Shown here in pieces: positions 27,306 to 39,817 of a DNA stretch of 64,000 nt. Numbering within the stretch: the first letter of the stretch is position 1; each line of letters opens with the position of its first letter. The stretch is from the NCBI GenBank assembly GCA_026545225.1, contig CM048847.1, positions 2,418,001 to 2,482,000 of the forward strand, given 5' to 3'. Below the pieces are notes generated by a model that did no database searches, was not told the DNA's origin, and saw only the letters and a list, made by a program, of their open reading frames with translations. The stretch comes from Cornus controversa. Taxonomy: Eukaryota; Streptophyta; Magnoliopsida; Cornales; Cornaceae. A program made the position numbers and the translations under genes.

Positions 27306-30300
27306 TTGTTTCTTTTACTTGTCCAGGTGGTTGAAGTTATCATAGAGCACCATACGGTTGTGATCATGCATGAGTGCAGCATGGAATTACTCTTTTCGAT
27401 TCAAGACGTCCTGATGGTTGAATTTGGCATAAAGCAACGTATAATTCTAGGTATGGCACGATTTTACGTGGATTGGGACTTTTCGAATCAGGACAAGTCA
27501 AACGAAACAAGTTCAAAACCGTTCTTGTCATTCTCTATTCTTCTGGACATCCTGATGGTCAATTCTAGCACAAAGCGCCATACGGTTGTCGTCATGCCTG
27601 ATTATTGCAAGCAATTGTTCTTTCGACTCAGAACAACTCAAACAAACACGGATGAAGATCGGATTGACATGCTCGTCGTTTCTTTGGGACGCTTTGATGG
27701 TTTCATTTAGAAAAAAGTAGCGTACGATTAGTATTATGGCACGACTTCTCTTGGAATGCGGTTTTCGAATCAAAACAACTCAAATGAAACAAGTTTAAAT
27801 TGGTTGGTAGCTTGCTAATTGTTTCCTTTAGATGTCCAAACGGTCGAACTTGGAACAAAGCACTATACGGTTGTGATGAAGATCGGATTGACATGTTCGT
27901 CACTTCTTTTGGATGCTTTGATGGTCTGATTTAGAAAAAAGAAACTTACGATTCTGATTATGGCATGACTTCTCAAGGAATGGGTTTTTGAATCAGAACA
28001 ACTCAAACTAAACTTGTTTAAAATCCTCGATAGCTTGGGAATTGTTTCTTTTACTTTTCCAGATGGTTGAAGTTGGCATAGAGCACCATACGGTTGTGAT
28101 CATGCATGAGTGCAGCATGGAATTACTCTTTTCGATTCAAGACGTCTTGATGGTTGAATTTGGCATAAAGCAACGTATAATTCTAGGTATGGCACGATTT
28201 TACGTGGATTGGGACTTTTCGAATCAGGACAAGTCAAACGAAACAAGTTCAAAACCGTTCTTGTCATTCTCTATTCTTCTGGATATCCAGATGGTCAATT
28301 CTAGCACAAAGCGCCATACGATTGTCGTCATGCTTGATTATTGCAAGCAATTGTTCTTTCCGACTCAGAACAACTCAAACAAACATGGATGAAAATCGGA
28401 TTGAGATGCTCGTCGTTTCTTTGGGACGCTTTGATGGTTTCATTTAGAAAAAAGTAGCGTACGATTAGTATTATGGCACGACTTCTCTTGGAATGCGGTT
28501 TTCGAATCAAAACAACTCAAATGAAACAAGTTTAAATTGGTTGGTAGCTTGCTAATTGTTTCCTTTAGATGTCCAAACGGTCGAACTTGGAACAAAGCAC
28601 CATACGGTTGTGATGAAGATCGGATTGACATGTTCGTCACTTCTTTTGGATGCTTTGATGGTCTAATTTGGAAAAAAGAAACTTACGATTCTGATTATGG
28701 CACGACTTCTCAAGGAATGGGTTTTTGAATCAGAACAACTCAAACTAAACTTGTTTAAAATCCTCGATAGCTTGGGAATTGTTTCTTTTACTTTTCCAGA
28801 TGGTTGAAGTTGGCATAGAGCACCATACGGTTGTGATCATTCATGAGTGCAGCAAGGAATTACTATTTTTGATTCAGGACGTCCTGATGGTTGAATTTGG
28901 CATAAAGCAATGTATAATTCTAAGTATGGCACGATTTCACGTGGATTGGACTTTTCGAATCATGACAAGTCAAACGAAACAAGTTCGAAACCGTTCTGGT
29001 CATTCTCTATTCTTTAGGACATCCAGATGGTCAATTCTAGCACAAAGCGCCATACGATTGTCGTCATGCTTGATTATTGCAAGCAATTGTTCTTTCGACT
29101 CAGAACAACTCAAACAAACACGGATGAAGATCGGATTGACATGCTCGTCGTTTCTATGGGACGCTTTGATGGTTTCATTTAGAAAAAAGCAGCGTACGAT
29201 TAGTATTATGGCACGACTTATCTTGGAATGCAGTTTTCAAATCAAAACAACTCAAATGAAACAAGTTTAAAATGGTTGGTAGCTTGCTAATTGTTTCCTT
29301 TAGATGTCCAAACGGTCGAACTTGGAACAAAGCACCATACGGTTGTGATGAAGATCGGATTGACATGTTGGTCACTTCTTTTGGATGCTTTGATGGTCTA
29401 ATTTGGAAAAAAGAAACTTACGATTCTGATTATTGCACGACTTCTCAAGGAATGGGTTTTTGAATCAGAATAACTCAAACTAAACTTGTTTAAAATCATC
29501 GATAGCTTGGGAATTGTTTCTTTTACTTGTCCAGGTGGTTGAAGTTGGCATAGAGCACCATACGGTTGTGATCATGCATGAGTGCAACATGGAATTACTC
29601 TTTTCGATTCAAGACGTCCTGATGGTTGAATTTGGCATAAAGCAACGTATAATTCTAGGTATGGCACGATTTTACGTGGATTGGGACTTTTCGAATCAGG
29701 ACAAGTCAAACGAAACAAGTTCAAAACCATTCTTGTCATTCTCTATTCTTCTGGACATCCTGATGGTCAATTCTAGCACAAAGCGCCATACGGTTGTCGT
29801 CATGCCTGATTATTGCAAGCAATTATTCTTTCGACTCAGAACAACTCAAACAAACACGGATGAAGATCGGATTGACATGCTCGTCGTTTCTTTGGGACGC
29901 TTTGATGGTTTCATTTAGAAAAAAGTAGCGTACGATTAGTATTATGGCACGACTTCTCTTGGAATGCGGTTTTCGAATCAAAACAACTCAAATGAAACAA
30001 GTTTAAATTGGTTGATAGCTTGCTAATTGTTTCCTTTAGATGTCCAAACGGTCGAGCTTGGAACAAAGCACCATACGGTTGTGATGAAGATCGGATTGAC
30101 ATGTTCGTCACTTCTTTTGGATGCTTTGATGGTCTGATTTAGAAAAAAGAAACTTACGATTCTGATTATGGCATGACTTCTCAAGGAATGGGTTTTTGAA
30201 TCAGAACAACTCAAACTAAACTTGTTTAAAATCCTCGATAGCTTGGGAATTGTTTCTTTTACTTTTCCAGATGGTTGAAGTTGGCATAGAGCACCATACG

Positions 30301-33300
30301 GTTGTGATCATGCATGAGTGCAGCATGGAATTACTCTTTTCGATTCAAGACGTCCTGATGGTTGAATTTGGCATAAAGCAACGTATAATTCTAGGTATGG
30401 CACGATTTTACGTGGATTGGGACTTTTCGAATCAGGACAAGTCAAATGAAACAAGTTCAAAACCGTTCTTGTCATTCTCTATTCTTCTGGATATCCAGAT
30501 GGTCAATTCTAGCACAAAGCGCCATACGATTGTCGTCATGCTTGATTATTGCAAGCAATTGTTCTTTCCGACTCAGAACAACTCAAACAAACATGGATGA
30601 AAATCGGATTGAGATGCTCGTCGTTTCTTTGGGACGCTTTGATGGTTTCATTTAGAAAAAAGTAGCGTACGATTAGTATTATGGCACGACTTCTCTTGGA
30701 ATGCGGTTTTCGAATCAAAACAACTCAAATGAAACAAGTTTAAATTGGTTGGTAGCTTGCTAATTGTTTCCTTTAGATGTCCAAACGGTCGAACTTGGAA
30801 CAAAGCACGATACGGTTGTGATGAAGATCGGATTGACATGTTCGTCACTTCTTTTGGATGCTTTGATGGTCTAATTTGGAAAAAAGAAACTTACGATTCT
30901 GATTATGGCACGACTTCTCAAGGAATGGGTTTTTGAATCAGAACAACTCAAACTAAACTTGTTTAAAATCCTCGATAGCTTGGGAATTGTTTCTTTTACT
31001 TTTCCAGATGGTTGAAGTTGGCATAGAGCACCATACGGTTGTGATCATTCATGAGTGCAGCAAGGAATTACTATTTTTGATTCAGGACGTCCTGATGGTT
31101 GAATTTGGCATAAAGCAATGTATAATTCTAAGTATGGCACGATTTCACGTGGATTGGACTTTTCGAATCATGACAAGTCAAACGAAACAAGTTCGAAACC
31201 GTTCTGGTCATTCTCTATTCTTTAGGACATCCAGATGGTCAATTCTAGCACAAAGCGCCATACGATTGTCGTCATGCTTGATTATTGCAAGCAATTGTTC
31301 TTTCGACTCAGAACAACTCAAACAAACACGGATGAAGATCGGATTGACATGCTCGTCGTTTCTTTGGGACGCTTTGATGGTTTCATTTAGAAAAAAGCAG
31401 CGTACGATTAGTATTATGGCACGACTTATCTTGGAATGCAGTTTTCAAATCAAAACAACTCAAATGAAACAAGTTTAAAATGGTTGGTAGCTTGCTAATT
31501 GTTTCCTTTAGATGTCCAAACGGTCGAACTTGGAACAAAGCACCATACGGTTGTGATGAAGATCGGATTGACATGTTGGTCACTTCTTTTGGATGCTTTG
31601 ATGGTCTAATTTGGAAAAAAGAAACTTACGATTCTGATTATTGCACGACTTCTCAAGGAATGGGTTTTTGAATCAGAATAACTCAAACTAAACTTGTTTG
31701 AAATCATCGATAGCTTGGGAATTGTTTCTTTTACTTGTCCAGGTGGTTGAAGTTATCATAGAGCACCATACGGTTGTGATCATGCATGAGTGCAGCATGG
31801 AATTACTCTTTTCGATTCAAGACGTCCTGATGGTTGAATTTGGCATAAAGCAACGTATAATTCTAGGTATGGCACGATTTTACGTGGATTGGGACTTTTC
31901 GAATCAGGACAAGTCAAACGAAACAAGTTCAAAACCGTTCTTGTCATTCTCTATTCTTCTGGACATCCTGATGGTCAATTCTAGCACAAAGCGCCATACG
32001 GTTGTCGTCATGCCTGATTATTGCAAGCAATTGTTCTTTCGACTCAGAACAACTCAAACAAACACGGATGAAGATCGGATTGACATGCTCGTCGTTTCTT
32101 TGGGACGCTTTGATGGTTTCATTTAGAAAAAAGTAGCGTACGATTAGTATTATGGCACGACTTCTCTTGGAATGCGGTTTTCGAATCAAAACAACTCAAA
32201 TGAAACAAGTTTAAATTGGTTGGTAGCTTGCTAATTGTTTCCTTTAGATGTCCAAACGGTCGAACTTGGAACAAAGCACTATACGGTTGTGATGAAGATC
32301 GGATTGACATGTTCGTCACTTCTTTTGGATGCTTTGATGGTCTGATTTAGAAAAAAGAAACTTACGATTCTGATTATGGCATGACTTCTCAAGGAATGGG
32401 TTTTTGAATCAGAACAACTCAAACTAAACTTGTTTAAAATCCTCGATAGCTTGGGAATTGTTTCTTTTACTTTTCCAGATGGTTGAAGTTGGCATAGAGC
32501 ACCATACGGTTGTGATCATGCATGAGTGCAGCATGGAATTACTCTTTTCGATTCAAGACGTCTTGATGGTTGAATTTGGCATAAAGCAACGTATAATTCT
32601 AGGTATGGCACGATTTTACGTGGATTGGGACTTTTCGAATCAGGACAAGTCAAACGAAACAAGTTCAAAACCGTTCTTGTCATTCTCTATTCTTCTGGAT
32701 ATCCAGATGGTCAATTCTAGCACAAAGCGCCATACGATTGTCGTCATGCTTGATTATTGCAAGCAATTGTTCTTTCCGACTCAGAACAACTCAAACAAAC
32801 ATGGATGAAAATCGGATTGAGATGCTCGTCGTTTCTTTGGGACGCTTTGATGGTTTCATTTAGAAAAAAGTAGCGTACGATTAGTATTATGGCACGACTT
32901 CTCTTGGAATGCGGTTTTCGAATCAAAACAACTCAAATGAAACAAGTTTAAATTGGTTGGTAGCTTGCTAATTGTTTCCTTTAGATGTCCAAACGGTCGA
33001 ACTTGGAACAAAGCACCATACGGTTGTGATGAAGATCGGATTGACATGTTCGTCACTTCTTTTGGATGCTTTGATGGTCTAATTTGGAAAAAAGAAACTT
33101 ACGATTCTGATTATGGCACGACTTCTCAAGGAATGGGTTTTTGAATCAGAACAACTCAAACTAAACTTGTTTAAAATCCTCGATAGCTTGGGAATTGTTT
33201 CTTTTACTTTTCCAGATGGTTGAAGTTGGCATAGAGCACCATACGGTTGTGATCATTCATGAGTGCAGCAAGGAATTACTATTTTTGATTCAGGACGTCC

Positions 33301-33929
33301 TGATGGTTGAATTTGGCATAAAGCAATGTATAATTCTAAGTATGGCACGATTTCACGTGGATTGGACTTTTCGAATCATGACAAGTCAAACGAAACAAGT
33401 TCGAAACCGTTCTGGTCATTCTCTATTCTTTAGGACATCCAGATGGTCAATTCTAGCACAAAGCGCCATACGATTGTCGTCATGCTTGATTATTGCAAGC
33501 AATTGTTCTTTCGACTCAGAACAACTCAAACAAACACGGATGAAGATCGGCATGACATGCTCGTCGTTTCTTTGGGACGCTTTGATGGTTTCATTTAGAA
33601 AAAAGCAGCGTACGATTAGTATTATGGCACGACTTATCTTGGAATGCAGTTTTCAAATCAAAACAACTCAAATGAAACAAGTTTAAAATGGTTGGTAGCT
33701 TGCTAATTGTTTCCTTTAGATGTCCAAACGGTCGAACTTGGAACAAAGCACCATACGGTTGTGATGAAGATCGGATTGACATGTTCGTCACTTCTTTTGG
33801 ATGCTTTGATGGTCTAATTTGGAAAAAAGAAACTTACGATTCTGATTATTGCACGACTTCTCAAGGAATGGGTTTTTGAATCAGAATAACTCAAACTAAA
33901 CTTGTTTAAAATCATCGATAGCTTGGGAA
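25098..33929 (+). repeat. Tandem duplication of six HOR units (period 4,416 bp)
   Basis: Units at 25098, 25834, 26571, 27306, 28042 and 28779 match those at 29514, 30250, 30987, 31722, 32458 and 33195. Private markers are TTGTTTGAAATCATCG with GAAGTTATCATAGAGC (27306 and 31722), GACGTCTTGATGG (28042 and 32458) and AAAGCACTATACGG. The last pair differs by GATCGGCATGACATG in the 33195 unit only. Confidence 0.9.
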
Positions 33930-36900
33930 TTGTTTCTTTTACTTGTCCAGGTGGTTGAAGTTGGCATAGAGCACCATACGGTTGTGATCATGCATGAGTG
34001 CAGCATGGAATTACTCTTTTCGATTCAAGACGTCCTGATGGTTGAATTTGGCATAAAGCAACGTATAATTCTAGGTATGGCACGATTTTACGTGGATTGG
34101 GACTTTTCGAATCAGGACAAGTCAAACGAAACAAGTTCAAAACCGTTCTTGTCATTCTCTATTCTTCTGGACATCCTGATGGTCAATTCTAGCACAAAGC
34201 GCCATACGGTTGTCGTCATGCCTGATTATTGCAAGCAATTGTTCTTTCGACTCAGAACAACTCAAACAAACACGGATGAAGATCGGATTGACATGCTCGT
34301 CGTTTCTTTGGGACGCTTTGATGGTTTCATTTAGAAAAAAGTAGCGTACGATTAGTATTATGGCACGACTTCTCTTGGAATGCGGTTTTCGAATCAAAAC
34401 AACTCAAATGAAACAAGTTTAAATTGGTTGGTAGCTTGCTAATTGTTTCCTTTAGATGTCCAAACGGTCGAACTTGGAACAAAGCACTATACGGTTGTGA
34501 TGAAGATCGGATTGACATGTTCGTCACTTCTTTTGGATGCTTTGATGGTCTGATTTAGAAAAAAGAAACTTACGATTCTGATTATGGCATGACTTCTCAA
34601 GGAATGGGTTTTTGAATCAGAACAACTCAAACTAAACTTGTTTAAAATCCTCGATAGCTTGGGAATTGTTTCTTTTACTTTTCCAGATGGTTGAAGTTGG
34701 CATAGAGCACCATACGGTTGTGATCATGCATGAGTGCAGCATGGAATTACTCTTTTCGATTCAAGACGTCTTGATGGTTGAATTTGGCATAAAGCAACGT
34801 ATAATTCTAGGTATGGCACGATTTTACGTGGATTGGGACTTTTCGAATCAGGACAAGTCAAACGAAACAAGTTCAAAACCGTTCTTGTCATTCTCTATTC
34901 TTCTGGATATCCAGATGGTCAATTCTAGCACAAAGCGCCATACGATTGTCGTCATGCTTGATTATTGCAAGCAATTGTTCTTTCCGACTCAGAACAACTC
35001 AAACAAACATGGATGAAAATCGGATTGAGATGCTCGTCGTTTCTTTGGGACGCTTTGATGGTTTCATTTAGAAAAAAGTAGCGTACGATTAGTATTATGG
35101 CACGACTTCTCTTGGAATGCGGTTTTCGAATCAAAACAACTCAAATGAAACAAGTTTAAATTGGTTGGTAGCTTGCTAATTGTTTCCTTTAGATGTCCAA
35201 ACGGTCGAACTTGGAACAAAGCACCATACGGTTGTGATGAAGATCGGATTGACATGTTCGTCACTTCTTTTGGATGCTTTGATGGTCTAATTTGGAAAAA
35301 AGAAACTTACGATTCTGATTATGGCACGACTTCTCAAGGAATGGGTTTTTGAATCAGAACAACTCAAACTAAACTTGTTTAAAATCCTCGATAGCTTGGG
35401 AATTGTTTCTTTTACTTTTCCAGATGGTTGAAGTTGGCATAGAGCACCATACGGTTGTGATCATTCATGAGTGCAGCAAGGAATTACTATTTTTGATTCA
35501 GGACGTCCTGATGGTTGAATTTGGCATAAAGCAATGTATAATTCTAAGTATGGCACGATTTCACGTGGATTGGACTTTTCGAATCATGACAAGTCAAACG
35601 AAACAAGTTCGAAACCGTTCTGGTCATTCTCTATTCTTTAGGACATCCAGATGGTCAATTCTAGCACAAAGCGCCATACGATTGTCGTCATGCTTGATTA
35701 TTGCAAGCAATTGTTCTTTCGACTCAGAACAACTCAAACAAACACGGATGAAGATCGGCATGACATGCTCGTCGTTTCTTTGGGACGCTTTGATGGTTTC
35801 ATTTAGAAAAAAGCAGCGTACGATTAGTATTATGGCACGACTTATCTTGGAATGCAGTTTTCAAATCAAAACAACTCAAATGAAACAAGTTTAAAATGGT
35901 TGGTAGCTTGCTAATTGTTTCCTTTAGATGTCCAAACGGTCGAACTTGGAACAAAGCACCATACGGTTGTGATGAAGATCGGATTGACATGTTCGTCACT
36001 TCTTTTGGATGCTTTGATGGTCTAATTTGGAAAAAAGAAACTTACGATTCTGATTATTGCACGACTTCTCAAGGAATGGGTTTTTGAATCAGAATAACTC
36101 AAACTAAACTTGTTTAAAATCATCGATAGCTTGGGAATTGTTTCTTTTACTTGTCCAGGTGGTTGAAGTTGGCATAGAGCACCATACGGTTGTGATCATG
36201 CATGAGTGCAGCATGGAATTACTCTTTTCGATTCAAGACGTCCTGATGGTTGAATTTGGCATAAAGCAACGTATAATTCTAGGTATGGCACGATTTTACG
36301 TGGATTGGGACTTTTCGAATCAGGACAAGTCAAACGAAACAAGTTCAAAACCGTTCTTGTCATTCTCTATTCTTCTGGACATCCTGATGGTCAATTCTAG
36401 CACAAAGCGCCATACGGTTGTCGTCATGCCTGATTATTGCAAGCAATTGTTCTTTCGACTCAGAACAACTCAAACAAACACGGATGAAGATCGGATTGAC
36501 ATGCTCGTCGTTTCTTTGGGACGCTTTGATGGTTTCATTTAGAAAAAAGTAGCGTACGATTAGTATTATGGCACGACTTCTCTTGGAATGCGGTTTTCGA
36601 ATCAAAACAACTCAAATGAAACAAGTTTAAATTGGTTGGTAGCTTGCTAATTGTTTCCTTTAGATGTCCAAACGGTCGAACTTGGAACAAAGCACCATAC
36701 GGTTGTGATGAAGATCGGATTGACATGTTCGTCACTTCTTTTGGATGCTTTGATGGTCTGATTTAGAAAAAAGAAACTTACGATTCTGATTATGGCATGA
36801 CTTCTCAAGGAATGGGTTTTTGAATCAGAACAACTCAAACTAAACTTGTTTAAAATCCTCGATAGCTTGGGAATTGTTTCTTTTACTTTTCCAGATGGTT

Positions 36901-37610
36901 GAAGTTGGCATAGAGCACCATACGGTTATGATCATGCATGAGTGCAGCATGGAATTACTCTTTTCGATTCAAGACGTCTTGATGGTTGAATTTGGCATAA
37001 AGCAACGTATAATTCTAGGTATGGCACGATTTTACGTGGATTGGGACTTTTCGAATCAGGACAAGTCAAACGAAACAAGTTCAAAACCGTTCTTGTCATT
37101 CTCTATTCTTCTGGATATCCAGATGGTCAATTCTAGCACAAAGCGCCATACGATTGTCGTCATGCTTGATTATTGCAAGCAATTGTTCTTTCCGACTCAG
37201 AACAACTCAAACAAACATGGATGAAAATCGGATTGAGATGCTCGTCGTTTCTTTGGGACGCTTTGATGGTTTCATTTAGAAAAAAGTAGCGTACGATTAG
37301 TATTATGGCACGACTTCTCTTGGAATGCGGTTTTCGAATCAAAACAACTCAAATGAAACAAGTTTAAATTGGTTGGTAGCTTGCTAATTGTTTCCTTTAG
37401 ATGTCCAAACGGTCGAACTTGGAACAAAGCACCATACGGTTGTGATGAAGATCGGATTGACATGTTCGTCACTTCTTTTGGATGCTTTGATGGTCTAATT
37501 TGGAAAAAAGAAACTTACGATTCTGATTATGGCACGACTTCTCAAGGAATGGGTTTTTGAATCAGAACAACTCAAACTAAACTTGTTTAAAATCCTCGAT
37601 AGCTTGGGAA
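33195..37610 (+). repeat. Tandem duplication of one A-B-C trimer (period 2,208 bp)
   Basis: Units at 33195, 33930 and 34666 match 35403, 36138 and 36874. The private marker GATCGGCATGACATG occurs near 33545 and 35753, and again near 38696 and 40169. The 35403-36874 units have further counterparts at 39818, 40554 and 41290, offset about 4,416 bp. Confidence 0.88.
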
Positions 37611-39080
37611 TTGTTTCTTTTACTTTTCCAGATGGTTGAAGCTGGCATACAGCACCATACGGTTGTGATCATTCATGAGTGCAGCAAGGAATTACTATTT
37701 TTGATTCAGGACGTCCTGATGGTTGAATTTGGCATAAAGCAATGTATAATTCTAAGTATGGCACGATTTCACGTGGATTGGACTTTTCGAATCATGACAA
37801 GTCAAACGAAACAAGTTCGAAACCGTTCTGGTCATTCTCTATTCTTTAGGACATCCAGATGGTCAATTCTAGCACAAAGCGCCATACGATTGTCGTCATG
37901 CTTGATTATTGCAAGCAATTGTTCTTTCGACTCAGAACAACTCAAACAAACACGGATGAAGATCGGATTGACATGCTCGTCGTTTCTTTGGGACGCTTTG
38001 ATGGTTTCATTTAGAAAAAAGCAGCGTACGATTAGTATTATGGCACGACTTATCTTGGAATGCAGTTTTCAAATCAAAACAACTCAAATGAAACAAGTTT
38101 AAAATGGTTGGTAGCTTGCTAATTGTTTCCTTTAGATGTCCAAACGGTCGAACTTGGAACAAAGCACCATACGGTTGTGATGAAGATCGGATTGACATGT
38201 TCGTCACTTCTTTTGGATGCTTTGATGGTCTAATTTGGAAAAAAGAAACTTACGATTCTGATTATGGCACGACTTCTCAAGGAATGGGTTTTTGAATCAG
38301 AATAACTCAAACTGAACTTGTTTAAAATCCTCGATAGCTTGGGAATTGTTTCTTTTACTTTTCCAGATGGTTGAAGTTGGCATAGAGCACCACACGGTTG
38401 TGATCATTCATGAGTGCAGCAAGGAATTACTATTTTTGATTCAGGACGTCCTGATGGTTGAATTTGGCATAAAGCAATGTATAATTCTAAGTATGGCACG
38501 ATTTCACGTGGATTGGACTTTTCGAATCATGACAAGTCAAACGAAACAAGTTCGAAACCGTTCTGGTCATTCTCTATTCTTTAGGACATCCAGATGGTCA
38601 ATTCTAGCACAAAGCGCCATACGATTGTCGTCATGCTTGATTATTGCAAGCAATTGTTCTTTCGACTCAGAACAACTCAAACAAACACGGATGAAGATCG
38701 GCATGACATGCTCGTCGTTTCTTTGGGACGCTTTGATGGTTTCATTTAGAAAAAAGCAGCGTACGATTAGTATTATGGCACGACTTATCTTGGAATGCAG
38801 TTTTCAAATCAAAACAACTCAAATGAAACAAGTTTAAAATGGTTGGTAGCTTGCTAATTGTTTCCTTTAGATGTCCAAACGGTCGAACTTGGAACAAAGC
38901 ACCATACGGTTGTGATGAAGATCGGATTGACATGTTCGTCACTTCTTTTGGATGCTTTGATGGTCTAATTTGGAAAAAAGAAACTTACGATTCTGATTAT
39001 TGCACGACTTCTCAAGGAATGGGTTTTTGAATCAGAATAACTCAAACTAAACTTGTTTAAAATCATCGATAGCTTGGGAA

Positions 39081-39817
39081 TTGTTTCTTTTACTTGTCCA
39101 GGTGGTTGAAGTTGGCATAGAGCACCATACGGTTGTGATCATGCATGAGTGCAGCATGGAATTACTCTTTTCGATTCAAGACGTCTTGATGGTTGAATTT
39201 GGCATAAAGCAACGTATAATTCTAGGTATGGCACGATTTTACGTGGATTGGGACTTTTCGAATCAGGACAAGTCAAACGAAACAAGTTCAAAACCGTTCT
39301 TGTCATTCTCTATTCTTCTGGATATCCAGATGGTCAATTCTAGCACAAAGCGCCATACGATTGTCGTCATGCTTGATTATTGCAAGCAATTGTTCTTTCC
39401 GACTCAGAACAACTCAAACAAACATGGATGAAAATCGGATTGAGATGCTCGTCATTTCTTTGGGACGCTTTGATGGTTTCATTTAGAAAAAAGTAGCGTA
39501 CGATTAGTATTATGGCACGACTTCTCTTGGAATGCGGTTTTCGAATCAAAACAACTCAAATGAAACAAGTTTAAATTGGTTGGTAGCTTGCTAATTGTTT
39601 CCTTTAGATGTCCAAACGGTCGAACTTGGAACAAAGCACCATACGGTTGTGATGAAGATCGGATTGACATGTTCGTCACTTCTTTTGGATGCTTTGATGG
39701 TCTAATTTGGAAAAAAGAAACTTACGATTCTGATTATGGCACGACTTCTCAAGGAATGGGTTTTTGAATCAGAACAACTCAAACTAAACTTGTTTAAAAT
39801 CCTCGATAGCTTGGGAA
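39081..39817 (+). repeat. Recombinant HOR unit, B front and C back
   Basis: Begins with the type B sequence CCAGGTGGTTGAAG. It then carries type C markers GACGTCTTGATGG, CTGGATATCCAGATGG and CTTTCCGACTC. This breaks the A-B-C order (A, A, B/C, A, B, C around 37611-42026) and fits an exchange between a B and a C unit within monomer 1. Confidence 0.8.

Noticed and set aside
13329..37610. Block duplications as assembly artefacts
   Set aside because: Not excluded, but copies differ by scattered substitutions and the offsets vary (2,208, 3,677, 3,680 and 4,416), which a simple assembly loop would not produce. Spanning long reads would decide.
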